Under the pieces are notes generated by a model, which saw only the letters and a list, made by a program, of their open reading frames with translations, ran no database searches and was not told where the DNA came from. The position numbers and the translations under genes were made by a program. 64,000 bases of DNA from Aphanomyces cochlioides (taxonomy: Eukaryota; Oomycota; Saprolegniomycetes; Saprolegniales; Verrucalvaceae): NCBI GenBank assembly GCA_019828595.1, contig JAHQRK010000008.1:2356001-2420000 (forward strand). Direction: 5' to 3'. Below are positions 42,630 through 55,485 of the stretch, piece by piece (position 1 is the stretch's first letter; every line of letters begins with the position of its first letter).

Positions 42630-45600
42630 ATGCCGCTGGCTCCAGGCCTCAACCTACCTATCATGGACACTATCTCCTTTGGCCACACTGGCCTACCTTC
42701 CTCTCATGACTCTGCTAACTCAGAATGCAGCGACCATCGCCTTCAAGCGACTTCGCCCATACAGGCCATGGCACACCGCTCCCAACGGGGTCCACATCGC
42801 CGGAAGCCATGGAGGCCCGTCAAACACCACTTAATCCCGCCGCAACTGGGCACTGATTGGTCTCCACCCGATGCAATCCGCACGCGTGAAGCGCGTCAAT
42901 ATGAATCGTATCTCGGACACCCGGTCCCCCCTCCCGCTATACTTGAAAACATATTATGCATAGCCACAATCAACTTCAACAAAAACACCAAGACCAAACT
43001 CCACGCCGAACTCGGTGACTGGTTCATAGCGCACCAGCTCAACTTTGCTATTTTGGCAGATGCAGACCTTGGCGCCCAGCCTTTCCACATCTGGTGTACC
43101 CAGACTAATGGTTCATTGAGGCCGGGCCTCGCCACACTCGGCGCTGGCAGGGTAGCAATTCTCTACGACTACCAACGGTGGCACGCGCGACTTCAGCTCA
43201 CAGCTACCACGTCTTCACCCTCGGGGCGTAGCATTGCAATCCACTTCCGACTGGGCCAACGAGGCAAATTAACACTCCTTGGCACATACTGCCCGGTATC
43301 GCCTCATACATGCCACACTGAAACGCAACAAGAATGGGACTGGTTAGCGGAGCACACACCGCCACCAGCGCCACGCACTTTAGTACTGCTAGCGGGCGAC
43401 TTCAACACCTATGGCACTAATCCCCTGGATCGATCCAGCCTAACCCAGCCCTCCAGGGCCAGCACGGCCATTGGCGAAGCTTTCGAATCCTGGCAACAAC
43501 TCCACAACTGGACTCCTACTACGAACTACGGCTCAGCGCCTTTTTGCACAACGTTATCGAACGGAGCTTTTTACGGGCAACCGCACGAGACAATTTCTCC
43601 AAAATGCCCTCGGGCGACCCACGCCTCCAATCTCCATCCGCAGTACTATGGTCGACCACCCTGACGGTACACGGACATACTCTGAAAACAAAGCCGATGT
43701 AACGGCAGCGCTCCAACATCTCCTTGACAATTGGATACCCCCGACAGAGCGCACCGAGCGTCCCGCCCACCTCTCCACACTATCACCCACGGAACTGCCT
43801 CAGGCGCCGCGCTTCGTTCGTGAATGGTTACTACATGACATGGCCGGAACATATCGCCTCCGGCTTCTTACATGGGGATCAATGTACATGGGACATATAT
43901 GTCTATACACCTGAGATGCAGCAACGCAGTGACCGGTACCTCCGTAAACATGTGGCACCCGGCTATGGTGGTGTCTCTCAGGAACTATGGATCGCAGCCC
44001 ACCCGGCCATACGCGAGCGTGAACGCCTTATTATCAACACCATCCTCCGCACTGGATGTGTTCCCCCTTGCCTGGGCCGCAAACAGATGCTATACCTCGC
44101 TAAATCTGACACAGCCCATGGCATCGTAAATCTCGATCCAGGTTTACCACCCTGGCGTCCCATTACAGTACAAAGTGCCTTCACAAGCCGTCTTTTCATG
44201 GTCTTACGGGACTGTATTACTCCGATCATACCCAATGAGCCCCTCCAACATGGATTCCAAAAGGACCGCACAGTCCAAGATGCGGTCATCTTGACATCGC
44301 TTCTCATTGACCGCGCTCAGCGCACAAATTCAGAACTCTTTCTTACATCCAAAGATTGCCTCAAATGCTTTGATCGGGTTCCCTCATGGGTCATGGAATA
44401 TGTCTACCTTAAACTGGGCGTACCACCGACGCCACGAAAAATCATGGCTCATTTCCTCGGAGCCAGTCAAATTGATATCCGCACTGCTTTTGGCTGGGTG
44501 GATGGTGGCCACCGAGACTTTGGCCTTGGGCAAGGCTCTATCCTGGCAGTCATGCACATCGGCTACTACGTGGGCATCCTCCAACAGCAACAACAATGCG
44601 GGCTAGATCCCGTCAAACTCGTACATCACCAACACACCGATGGCTTGACCCAACGGTCCATTGGCAGCCTGCTCTTTGTAGATGATGCCCTCGATGTAGC
44701 CACATCCTACGCAGGCATCCAGCACCGTGCTACCACATCCAATATTTTCACAGGCAAATATGCCTCTGGTGGAGTTTTTGGGGCAGATAAGTCCTTCATG
44801 CTCTACCTTTCACCCCTCCACTACCCGGCGATCTCGCTCAATAACGGCTTAGGCGAACCCCAACCGGTTAAGATCCTTGCGCTTATTGAAGGCTTTAAGC
44901 GTTTGGGCATCCACCAAGGAGCAGGGGTCCAATGGGCGGCAAACACACAGGCGCTCTGGCACCGGCTCAAGCGGCAAGCGGAACAAATCGCACCCAAACG
45001 CCTCACAGGGGCTGAATTTCGATACATTGTCAATGCCGTCTGGCTGCCTAGTATCATCTATCGATGTGCGCTCAGCGACTCCCTCTCCATAGCCTCTGCC
45101 TTTGATATTCTAATCCGGAAAACGGCAAAACGGGTCCTCCAACTGCCCCACGATCATCCCACAGAGTGGTTCTACGACACTATGGATGGGCTAGGCCTCC
45201 AGAACTGTGAGCACCTCAGTCGAAGCCAACGGATGTACCACGTATTCCGCATTGCCAACGATATCGGCTCCCCAGCCTACGATGCCCTCATGGATGCAAT
45301 GGAAACGTATCAAATCCAGATGGTGCTCACTGATCACCCACTCGCCTCTCCGGTATCACCGCCATCCTCGGATCAGACTTTCCTGGGCATAACGATACGA
45401 ATCGCAGCAGCTTCTGCCCACAAATACACTATCCACGCCACATGGCGCTCTCCCCCCCAATGCCTCTCGACACGTTCCTGTGATCAGTCTATTTGGAAGC
45501 ACCTCTCCCCACAACTGAGCACCAAGCTTCTGCAACTTAATAAAGCCTCCAGGCTGAAGGTCCGCTGGCTCAGCGACATCACGAATGAACGTGGCACCCA

Positions 45601-46864
45601 ACTCCTCTCCCTTGAGACGCTCCGTCTCCGCTTTGGCTGGACGGCACAACAACTTGCCAATTTTGAGCCCAAATGGTCATCGATCCCTCTTGCCCAGCAG
45701 CCTCCCCGGCATGCACTCCGCCAATCCACCCTTCCATAGTCTACCGAACGGCCTCCCCAGGATGATATGCCATCGGCATCTATCCGTCGACGCCTCAACC
45801 CACTTCCACTATTATTGAACCCTCTTGGCAGGGCACGCAGCCTACAGCCTCAAGGCATCCATACTATCTACATCCCACTAGGGTCTCTCCTCATTATTCC
45901 GATTCTCCTGACCAGCCCTGGTCATCCGGACATGCTCAGTTACCAAATCGGACGCCGTGACTCCCTTCAAACGCGCATGGCGCCAACGGGTACAGAACTT
46001 GCGGTCACCTATTGGTATGAACAGCGCAAAGGCAGTGGAATCTGGTATGCGCCAGGCAAACGTGACCTCCGCCGCTCCACGCGTCTCACGCCACTCTCCC
46101 GTTGCTTTCCTGCCGCCGGCGATACTCTCACGACCACTACCCCTGGAAAGGAAAAATTCTTGGTTTGGACAGATACCACCTGGACGAATCCTGGCACACA
46201 TCGCACGTACACTGGCCAAAATGACCGTAGCTGCATTGCTACAACCTGGGAAACAGACCTTACCTATGAGGCCACATACCGTGCCACTGGCCAACCACCG
46301 AACATCATCCACAGATGTACGGGTTGTCACCGACATCTTGCAACCGACCCATGTACAAACTGCCAACACCATCACCATCCCGAATGTGTCCGCTGCGCAG
46401 ACCAGCCGGACATGCCCTCCGCTGACCTTCCGCCACCATTTCCCTGTGCTACGCACCCGACTGACCCAATCCCTCAAGCCGTCGGGGACGGTAGCGTACT
46501 TCATGCAGGCACGGCGAAAGCCAGTGGCAGCTGGTGTGTGATTCTTCCTTCCCCCCAAGACCCCTCACACAGTATGTCCACTCAGGGACGCTTAGACGTC
46601 ACTCCACTCGACCTAACATCGACGAGCTGCGAGGCGCACGGCCTGCTCTATGGTCTCCATATCACCAGTGATCATAACGCGCAAATCTGCGACAACCAAG
46701 CGGCCATTGGTCTCGTCCTGAAAGCCCGAGATCTCAAACGGAAGGCACTCACGCCTAAATACCGCGAACCCCATCGTGTTGAACTTTGCTCGTTTATGCG
46801 CCTTCTATCCCCAGAGGGGTCCTTTCGAGGTCTCTGGGTACGCTCCCATCAGGAACACTCATGA
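42630..46864 (+). pseudogene. LINE ORF2: endonuclease, RT, RNase H
   Basis: The endonuclease (42630 to about 43500) shows ILCIATINFNKN, FAILADADLG and LLAGDFNTYGTNP of the APE/EEP fold. After frame changes near 43520 and 43850 the reverse transcriptase follows (43724-45739 frame), with LQHGFQKDRTVQDAV, TSKDCLKCFDRVPSW (first Asp), GLGQGSILAVMH and SLLFVDDALDVA (FVDD box). A TAG at 45737 interrupts the frame, which reopens at ATG 45767. The RNase H has VGDGSVLHAG, TSCEAHGLLYGL, QICDNQAAIGL and WVRSHQEHS, giving Asp, Glu, Asp and His. A CRC/HCH-like segment (HRCTGCHRHLATDPCTNC, 46300-46380) precedes it. The enzyme would prime reverse transcription at nicked target DNA. Confidence 0.85.
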
Positions 46865-48120
46865 CTCAACACTCAGCCAGCGACGGCTAGAACTAGCACG
46901 ATCTGACGCCCTAGCCGCTACGGCCCATACAGCGACCCTGCCCATGTCGTACACATCACTCCTCCAACGCGATGCGTGGGAACTACGAGACCACAATGGC
47001 GAACCTGTATTTGGCAATACTGGCCGCTGGCTTAACTGCATCCAATAACAACGCTCCTGGGCTGCGCGCCAAGCTCTCTCAGGCCATCCGGCCCGGTGGT
47101 CCTAACGGAGCCCGATTCGCAGGTCCGCTTGGACAACAGACCACTCTCATTCCCATACCCCCGCCACAACACTCAGCATGGTGAATTGATGCCACATACC
47201 AGCCATACCCGCCAATATGGTGGTCTCAACTAGGCCAAGAATTATATCACGCACGCGCCAATGCGGCCCCATACACCTATGTACTTGTCGTCTTTGATCA
47301 ATCACAAGGGCACCGCTTTGGTATTCGCCACCGCGCAAAATGGCATGTCACAATTCCCTCCGGCACTATTGCAATGCATCACCAGGCCACAATTGTCCAA
47401 GACTCCCTACCCCAGTGGAAATCGCTATACCGCATGAATACACACGCCATCCACATTGAAACTATCACCTCTGAAGAAGACCTACCCGCGGCTGCGGAAT
47501 GGTACAGCGTCTTACGCTCACAGGGCAACACACACTGGTTGCACTCTCATCCCGGACCACAAGCCCCCCCTGCTACCGGCTCTTTGGATTCCTCAGATTC
47601 ACTGGTCTACATCTCTGGCTAACACCAACGACCCATACGCTATGCGCACACGATAATTTCTCCGAGAACAATTTCCAACTATCTACAATGCCCATTAGGT
47701 TGGCAAACAATCCCTACGGCAACCCTACAGACAGCGCTCAGGGCGAAGGCCCTTTCCCCAATGCGACCCGCCCAATTTCACCGACAGTGGTTCCGGACTA
47801 CGTGGTCCACTCTGCGCACACACTGGCTTGCCACTTGCGCGCACACAATTCGGACTATCCAACAACAGGGTGATCAGGCGGCCATGCTACTTGCAAACCG
47901 TACGATACGTGATAAGCGCCGAGCACATGATGCACTTCCAGTTGGCCATGAGGCTCGCTTGGCCAAACGCAAGACAACCGTCGCTCGCTCAGCCAACCAC
48001 TGGCACAATCACCGCTCCATGATGCTCAACCTTGAGACCTCCCAAGCCATACCGTTGCCTGCACGCCGCAATCGGCGACGACCCCCGAGGAAGCCCCCTG
48101 ATTCCTCTTTCCCGGGCTAA
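46865..48120 (+). pseudogene. LINE C-terminal region after RNase H
   Basis: RNase H continues in another frame (46865-47048; LELARSDALAATAH, FGNTGRWLNC). Then about 350 residues over several frames follow, including YPPIWWSQLGQELYHARAN and TYVLVVFDQSQGHRFG (47205-47330), SLYRMNTHAIHIETIT (47418-47470) and a basic end (47761-48120; RNRRRPPRKPPDSSFPG). I know no domain matching this stretch. Its position suggests a clade-specific extension of ORF2p. Frame changes make limits uncertain. Confidence 0.5.
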
Positions 48121-48282
48121 TAGCCACAGCGGTGCCCCCGCCCTGCCAGCATCTGCCGGCAACTTTCCTGCATTGTATATATGTTACCTCCGCTAGGTTA
48201 GCCCTAGTACGCGGCCTGTGGCTGCTTTGCGCCCGCCGAGAGAGTGTAACTTAACTGCGTTATAACAAATAACAAATATTCA

Positions 48283-48683
48283 AAGGCCATAAAGATCACA
48301 TAGCAATTTTGTCCATGGTACTGTCCATGGTACAGTGAATCACTAGCGCCACGTCGCCTGCTTTGCTCTCGAACGCGCAATCTTTATTTGCTCTAGATGA
48401 CTCTTCATGGGGTTTATACATGTGAGAATTCCAAGATGTACCAAGACACTTGGTGCGCCTTGCTTTCCACGTCAAGCGAAATAGAAGCTCAACGATATCT
48501 GCACACGAAAGATCAAACTCGTCGTTGATGTGTAGTGGGGCGAGCAATGTTTGATTTCAAGTTGTGATATTCGATTTTGAAAGGAACTAACTTTGGCATC
48601 ACAAGTGTCAGTTGAGATAGTTCGATCTTTATTCTTGAAGGCAATTCCATTCCTGCATTTGCAAGTTCATTCCCTGGAACAAG
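48283..48683. other. Spacer between LINE and CRN pseudogene
   Basis: No supported gene. A motif-like ttgatttcaagttgtgatatt lies at about 48550-48570, roughly 110 bp before the CRN header start. Confidence 0.35.
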
Positions 48684-50480
48684 ATGATGTCGTTGATGTG
48701 TGTGGTCATAGGAGACGGATCTTTGAACGTCGATGAGATCGCGACGGTGGCACATCTCAAGCAGAAGATCAAGGACAAAAAATCGTCCAGCATTCACTGT
48801 AGCGCGGATAGACTGACGCTCTTCGCCGCAAATCACGGAATGAATTGGCTCGAGTCGGAGAAACACTGGCTGCATGTAAAAGACCCAGCGTTGCAGCTGT
48901 TGAAGCTGAGCGACGAGACTCCACCCCGACATATTGACCATCATGACTAAATCCAGAGAGCTAAATCCAACGAGCACGATTGGAGACGTCTTCAAGAGTG
49001 TGCCGCCGACAGACTATGAGATTCACGTGCTGGTGAGACTTCCACAAGGCGAACCATCACAGACGTGGCTACCGATTTATCCTTGAATCAATCAACTCAA
49101 GTTCAGCGCTGCTCAAAACTATTTCGATGAAGTCATGAAGAACTTGTTGGATGCGCTGGACAAGATGGAACGTGGCATTCGCATCAGAGCCCCCCCCAGT
49201 GTTGGCAAATCCATCACGACGTGATTGTGGGCGTGCAACCAAGTGAAGAAGGGAAAGAGCGTTTTGTGGATCCGCGAGCTGTGCGGGATATATCTGGGTA
49301 TGATTCGGCTCACACCGAGTGGTTCATTTCATCTTGTTCCCAACGACAAAGTGAGGTTTGTCGACGACGCACAAGATGACGTTGTCGTTCACGATGGATG
49401 GCTTAACGAATGCTCCTCATCATACCCAGATGGAAGACATGGTCTTCAGCTTTTCTTCCAACCGCCCATCGTCAGGCCGTTTCGATCACTTCATGGCTAT
49501 GAAGACGAACTTTGGTTGTGGACGAGGGTATGCAAATTTCCCACGTTCAGGCTGCAACATGGTCGCTTGACAGATGACAATTTCTTCTTTCGCGTCCGGT
49601 CCTTGATAGGTGACGGTACTGAGAAGAAACAATTAGTCCATTAAAAATACTTCTTAGCCGGTGGTTCGGTGCGGTGGATGTTTGGCAAGACGGTGTCAAA
49701 AGTTCTCCAGAAATTGACGACTGCTTCAATTGTAACATTGTGCCAACATTGTGCACTCACTCAAGGGCATCGACGACGTCGATCCTCTATCCTACAGCCA
49801 ACCACCGTTTGGACGATTCTTCACAAAGTCAGTACATTGCGAGGATTGCCATCGCGAGGGGTGGCAAGGAGATGATTTGTCTTGCATATCGCGCGGCCCA
49901 AAACTTGAATAATGGATTCATGACTGCCTGGATTGTCGAAATGGATTTTGTTCAACAGATCAAGGATGCTAGAGAGCGTCACTTGGAAATGGTGCTTCAT
50001 CCTCTGGGCAGAACGGAAGAAATTGAAGTCGCTGACTACATTTGTTGTAAGTCTCATAAATTGAAATGTCTTGAGACAGCGCATTGCGAAGACCTGACGA
50101 CAGCGAGGTTGAATAACGTGTGGCTACTGCTTGACCAATGGAATCAACCTTGCATGGACCTCGTCTGTCTTCGGTGGAGCCGTGAAGGCATCGTTCTTCG
50201 AGTTGTTCAAGTTTCGACAGCGATGTTGTGTACATTAAATGTCGAGCATATTGCAAATCTTGCTAAACTGTTAAGCCATCACATGAAGCTGAAAATTTAT
50301 GGCGTTGAGATATTTGTGGTGATTCCGAGCGATCTTGTCCACATTGACATGTTGATTCAAGGACAGATATCCCAGTGGTGTTTGTTGGAGATACCAATGA
50401 AAGATGGGAGTCACAGAGCATAATTGACCACGTCAAGATTGTCAAGTTCCACAACGGCACGTCGGTGGATTACTTTGGCG
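48684..50480 (+). pseudogene. CRN-family pseudogene, P-loop type
   Basis: Header from MMSLMCVVIGDG (VAHLKQKIKDKK, LTLFAANHGMNW), frame change near 48945, then VFKSVPPTD and HVLVRLPQGEP, a stop at 49083, a damaged P-loop (APPSVGKS, with GPPGMG changed) followed by an in-frame TGA near 49222, SVRWMFGK, and the nuclease-like tail (WIVEMDFVQQI, MDLVCLRW, LRVVQVST) in another frame. The part between header and P-loop is shortened. The last frame change near 50385 separates the VKIVKF end. Clearly dead, though the tail frame 49674-50423 is open for 249 residues. Confidence 0.75.
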
Positions 50481-51117
50481 CTGACATCCAAACGCCAAAA
50501 GACCGGAAATACGACGTCGTCTTGCTGCGTCTTGGTCATGGCAGCATTGTCCTTTCGATGACATCCAATTTTATTCTCTGTCCCATGCACACAATTTGGC
50601 TAAATATCCTTGAGCTGCCGTGCCAATATCCAAATTGTTTCGAGTAGCTTGAACATGCCAATTCCATAAATATCCTACCAAGGCCAACGTGACATCTCCA
50701 GCGCTAGTGCTTGGAGCCTCAGCGCAGAATCTCAATAATGCGCCAAATAAAGTGAATTCCCATTCACCAACGATAAATAGATCCAAATGAGGTTGCCGGA
50801 AGTATTCTTTGACAAGGATAATCCTCACCAAGGTTACACTGTCAGCTCTTCTTCCACATCGCACGAGTACCGCAATGCTCTTGACGTTATATCCTTCCCA
50901 GTACTCGACTTCGACTTAGGCGTGAGTGGCTTGTTCAGCAGGGCCAAGGATCCGACTTGACTGTATCATGACGAAATGGTACATATTATTTATGAAAGGT
51001 TTAGATTCAATGAAATATAATTTTTAAAAGGTTTTATTCGTCTCAACTTCAAGGGATGCAGGGGTTAATGAAAAATCAATGGATTCCTTCATTTTCAAAA
51101 AGTGCACACAGGACAAG
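50481..51117. other. Gene-free stretch upstream of M20 copy A
   Basis: No gene supported; 51000-51020 is A/T-rich just before the M20 gene. Confidence 0.35.
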
Positions 51118-52634
51118 ATGGACTTTCCCACGTTCTTTGCCGGCCTGCGCGACGTTCGCCGTGGTCTCCATGCGAGACCAGAGCGTAGCTTTGAAGAATA
51201 CAAGACGCAGGCATTCTTGAGAGAGTATTTGATCAAGGAAGCCCAGATTCCCGCCGAGAACATTCGTGGTGTGGCCAAAACTGGTACAAAGGATTGATGA
51301 GATTCAAGTTATTTTGCGACTTATAGGTCTCATTGTTGATATTCGAGGACCACAAGACGGCCCAAAACCGTCAGGTCCAGCCTGTATTGCATTCCGTGCA
51401 GATATGGATGGTCTTCCCATGACGGAACACAATCCTCATCTTGATTATGCCTCCAAGGAAGCGCAATGCGCGCATATGTGTGGTCATGACGGTCATATGA
51501 CATCTTTGCTCGGGTTTGCCGTCTTGATCAATAGACGTCGTCATTTGCTCCCTCCTCATTCTGTCGTGCGATTGCTTTTCCAACCCGCAGAAGAAGGGCA
51601 TTTTGGCGCACCTGCAATGATAAAAGATGGATGCTTGGACATTGTCGACGAGATATATGGGTGCTATAATCTTGAAGGCAATCCAGATCTTAACCTCTTT
51701 GTTTGTCTAGCTACCACAATATTCCATTCCCTGTTGGTCAAATTCGCGTCAAGCCAGGGCCGATGATGGCTCATTCGGCCCGCTTTACGATCACCATTAA
51801 AGGACCAGGAGGGCATGGCTCGGCTCCTCATATGACAAAGGTAAACGCACCAATCGACATTTTGTTATCACTAGAACTTACTTATATCTATGTAGGATCC
51901 AATTGTGGTTGCTGGACATGTAATCATGGCAATTCACACAATTGTGAGCCGTAATGTGTCTCCACACGAGAGCGGGGTCATATCCATCACGCAAATTCAC
52001 GGAGGAGAAGCTGACAATGTGATTCCATCTTCCGTCAAGCTCTCAGGCACCATGCGTGATTTTTCTCCAGACGTTTTCGCCGTTTTCCAACAGCGTATAG
52101 TTGACTCTATTACCCTCGCAGCACAAACTTCACCTTTAGGCATGCGAACGATTGTGAGTGAGACATCCAAAGCATTTGAAGTAGAAGGTACAATTGAATT
52201 CCGTGACGGATATGCCGTCGTGGTGAATTCTCCGAGTCAAAGCGCTATCGTCGAAGAAATTGCGCAGAATGTCGTTGGCGATGACAATGTGAGCGCAGAG
52301 GGATTGCCAATTTGTGCTTCCGAAGATTTTTCCTACTTTTTGCAACAACGTCCAGGTTGTTTCTTCTTTCTTGGGACTATTGATGAGGTACAACAAGAAC
52401 TGAGCAAACACCTTTTAATGCGTGATTTGAATAGACGGAAATCCAAAATCGCACCATTCACAGCGATACCGTACGAGCACCACATTATGGGAGGTGTTTA
52501 TTCAACGATTTGTATAGTTTGACTTCAACGACGCCATTTTGCCTCTCGCCGTGCGTCTCTTTGTGGAAATTTTGCAACATCGTGTGGCGGTGACATTGTT
52601 TTCCAAGGACGAACTGGTCTCGATGCAATTTTAG
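51118..52634 (+). CDS. M20 metallo-amidohydrolase, copy A
   Basis: Seven exons give 409 residues: 51118-51283, 51327-51660, 51711-51840, 51896-52094, 52140-52387, 52435-52470 and 52518-52634. All introns are GT-AG and 43-55 nt long. The start MDFPTFF is chosen by alignment with copies B and C (an upstream in-frame ATG is at 51079). Family motifs are present: IAFRADMDGLPMTE, HMCGHDGHM (metal-binding Cys and His), FQPAEEG (Glu pair), GYHN with the conserved His, GPGGHGSAPH of the lid domain, HGGEADNVIP and SEDFSYFL (last metal Glu). Proteins of this kind (hippurate/IAA-amino-acid hydrolases, subfamily M20D) cleave amide-linked amino acids; the substrate here is unknown. No signal peptide is evident. 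Confidence 0.88.
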
Positions 52635-53577
52635 AGTCCAACCCAACCTCGGAACAGATTTACATCCGATTGTGTGACAAATAAAAATTATTTGTATGAG
52701 GTCGGAACGCTTGAAACAACCTCCCATCAATTGCTCATGGCGAAATTCAGCCTAGAGGCTAAAGATGGCCATGGACACAAACCCTGACGGTTCTTTCAAT
52801 GCACAAATCTCTCTCTCCTCTTCTGGAGTATTGTGCACTTTGGCCACCATCCCATTCCCTTTTGATTTGTTGCGAGGTGCATGCACAATCATGAAGCAAA
52901 AATGAATACTTCGAAGTAGGTAAATGTTACAATTCATTTAAATATTTCATCAATTTTCACCTGCATAGCAACCAGGCAAAGAAGCTTTTGATCTCTGACC
53001 TCTCTGTGCATTGTCCATCACCAGGTACCTGTGGATGAACTGGAATGTGGATGTTTTTGCGAACCTTGGTAAGACTTCAGTTGATCCACGTTAACTTGTC
53101 CCCGGCAATCACGACCATACTTTGGTCGATTACAACTTTGTAGCTGAACATCTCAACACTCTGAAGCTTTATTTTGCTCTTTCGACATGTTTTGCCACCT
53201 TAATCAGCCCCTCAATAATATTACAACACTGCTTGCTATCCTCCTAAAGCTGTGGAAAGGAACAACACAACAACAAGTGCCCTGCTTTTGAAGAGCCGCT
53301 CATCTTGTCATTATATAAAGACCATGTCGTACTACCACCATGGAGAAGAGCGCTTTGACCGAGTGTTTGCAAAGGCAAAGTTCAATTGACGTCGTCGCGA
53401 CGAGGGTGGTAGGGTACGAAGGACAATTTCATGAGTAAATACATGATGGAGTAAATTTTGTTGATGCACCAGAAGCGTGACAGATCAATGCGCCAAGAGT
53501 TGGATGTTGAGAGCCATCTGGTCGTATTGTTTGGCACTTCGAGGTGGGTGCATCCATGCTCCATTTCCACTTTTGCC
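52635..53577. other. Gene-free stretch between M20 copies A and B
   Basis: No supported gene; short frames only. Simple A/C-rich and A/T-rich parts. Presumably 3' and 5' flanks. Confidence 0.35.
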
Positions 53578-55175
53578 ATGGCTCCATCGTTTGACGCTTT
53601 CTTTGCCGACCTCGCCGGTATCCGCCGCCATCTCCATGAAAACCCCGAGCTAAGTCTCCAAGAATTCAAGACGCAAGCTATCGTCCGCGAATATCTCATC
53701 AATCAAGCGCATATTCCAGCTGAAGACATCCACAACAGCGGCAACACCGGTAGATCTCCGTCAATGTTTATCATGTCATTGACTTGGAAATGTTTTAGGT
53801 CTTGTCGTCAACATCTTTGGCCCGAAGGATGGTCCCAAGCCTGAAAATCCAGCGAGAACATGCTTGGCATTCCGTGGAGACATGGACGCGTTGCCGATCA
53901 CGGAACACAATCCCCACCTCCCGTACGAATCCAAAGTCGCGGGAGCTGCTCATATGTGTGGCCACGATGGACATACCGCGAGTTTGATGGGCTTTGCAAC
54001 GCTTGTGGCTCAACGCCGCCATTTGCTTCCTCCTCATTCCTGTGTTCGCTTGTTTTTCCAACCGGCGGAAGAAGGCCATTTTGGTATGTTCTTGGCTCCA
54101 CTTCCCATTCTTATTGCTTTAACTTAGGAGCGCGGTTGATGATTCAAGATGGATGTCTTGAAGGCGTGGATGAAGTCTATGGGTAAAAATCCTCTGCCAT
54201 CGACGAATCTGTTGATTTCATTCACCGTAGCTACCATAACCATGCCTTCCCTCTTGGAAACATCCACGTCAAGTCGGGACCAATGATGTCTCATGGCGGA
54301 TTGTTCTTTATCAACATTTCTGGACCTGGAGGCCACGGCTCGGCGCCACATGTGACTAAGGTTCGCCTCTCGACTTTCACCATTCCATCTCTAACCTCTC
54401 CTCGCTTTATTAGGATCCGATTGTTGCCGCAGGCCAAGTCATTCTTGCCATGCAAACGATCACAAGTCGCAGCATTTCGCCACACGATACAGCAATCGTC
54501 TCAATTTGCCAAGTTCACGGTGGTGAAGCCGACAATGTCATTCCCTCGTCGGTGAAATTGTCTGGCACGATTCGTGACTTTGACCCTGTCGTGTCAGAAA
54601 CTCTCAAACGACGTGCGTTGGCCTTAGCAATTGCTGAAATACTAACTTTGGTTTTAAAGGCATGACGGATATCGTGAAGCATACATGCGAAGCATATGGT
54701 TTGGAAGGCACGATTGAATTCAAGGATTTCTACCCCGTCCTCGTGAATCCTAAACCCGAAACTGCGATATTTGAAAAGATTGCCGCAAATATTGTCGGTG
54801 AAGACCGAGTCTCGCCTGAAGGATTCCCCTACTGCGGTTCCGAAGATTTTTCTTACTTCTTGCAGCAACGTCCTGGTTGCTTTTTCTTTGTTGGAACCAA
54901 AGAAAAGGTATTCTAGCTTGTTTTCTCTGTAAATATTACCGCTCTTGTCTAGAACGAATCGCAAAATCGCCATCGTCACAGTGACACGGTAAGCCATATT
55001 TGAGTGTGTGCTGAAACTCTCATCATCCAACGTGTAGTTTGATTACAACGACCGTATTTTGCCACTGGTTGCACGTGTCTACTTGGAAATTATGCACAAT
55101 CGCTTTGAATGTTCCTTGTACACTCCAGAAGAACTCCAGGAAATGACCGCCGATGTCTTGAAGCGCGAAGAGTAG
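53578..55175 (+). CDS. M20 metallo-amidohydrolase, copy B
   Basis: Eight exons give 420 residues: 53578-53749, 53799-54083, 54128-54182, 54231-54360, 54414-54612, 54660-54907, 54953-54988 and 55038-55175. Introns are 44-53 nt, GT-AG. Internal exon sizes (130, 199, 248 and 36 nt) equal those of copies A and C. Motifs: LAFRGDMDALPITE, HMCGHDGHTA, FQPAEEG, SYHNHAFP, GPGGHGSAPH, HGGEADNVIP and SEDFSYFLQQ. All metal ligands are present, so an active cytosolic hydrolase of amino-acid conjugates is likely. Compared with copy A it has one more intron, after FQPAEEGHFG. It stands 3' of copy A on the same strand. Confidence 0.9.
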
Positions 55176-55485
55176 AAGTGAAGATGTTGCAATAAGTTGT
55201 TTGCTGAATGGAGTAAATGAACCTTGTCAATTCTAGTCCACTGGCAACTTCAACGGGAGCAGTTCACGCTGACCCTGGTAAAGTTCCGTTGACAGTCATG
55301 TTAAAAGCTGCAAAACCAAACAGATGACAACAGAAAAAGCATTGCAACAATTGATCTTGCCTCCCATATTTTGTCCAGTTTGAACCGAATTCATAGCCCC
55401 AAACATTGAAAGAAAAGAATTCCTGGAGATTGAAGCGATTTGGGGTCGGGAATTAGGGATCAAAACAAAAAGATTTGCCATCAAA
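55176..55485. other. Spacer between M20 copy B and pseudogene D
   Basis: Intergenic DNA between convergent genes; 55300-55480 resembles 61610-61740, the 3' flank of M20 copy C, so the duplicated block extended past the gene. Confidence 0.5.

Larger units (their letters stand above)
39775..48282 (+). mobile_element. Non-LTR retrotransposon (LINE)
   Basis: An 8.5-kb plus-strand unit with proline-rich ORF1, endonuclease, reverse transcriptase, RNase H, an extra C-terminal region, a GC-rich 3' UTR and a short 3' tail of AACAAAT repeats near 48262-48279. Its base use is strikingly C-rich compared with the surrounding A/T-rich DNA. I could not identify a target duplication, and the 5' limit is approximate (just after the CRN pseudogene). 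The frame changes at least twice in ORF1 and several times in ORF2, so this copy is probably dead. Endonuclease, RT and RNase H together suggest the I/Tad-like group. Confidence 0.9.

Noticed and set aside
52752..52937. Minus-strand ORF of 61 residues with HNTPEEEREI as an M20 C-terminal relic
   Set aside because: Only a few residues resemble the TPEE segment of copy B and the flanking sequence does not follow.
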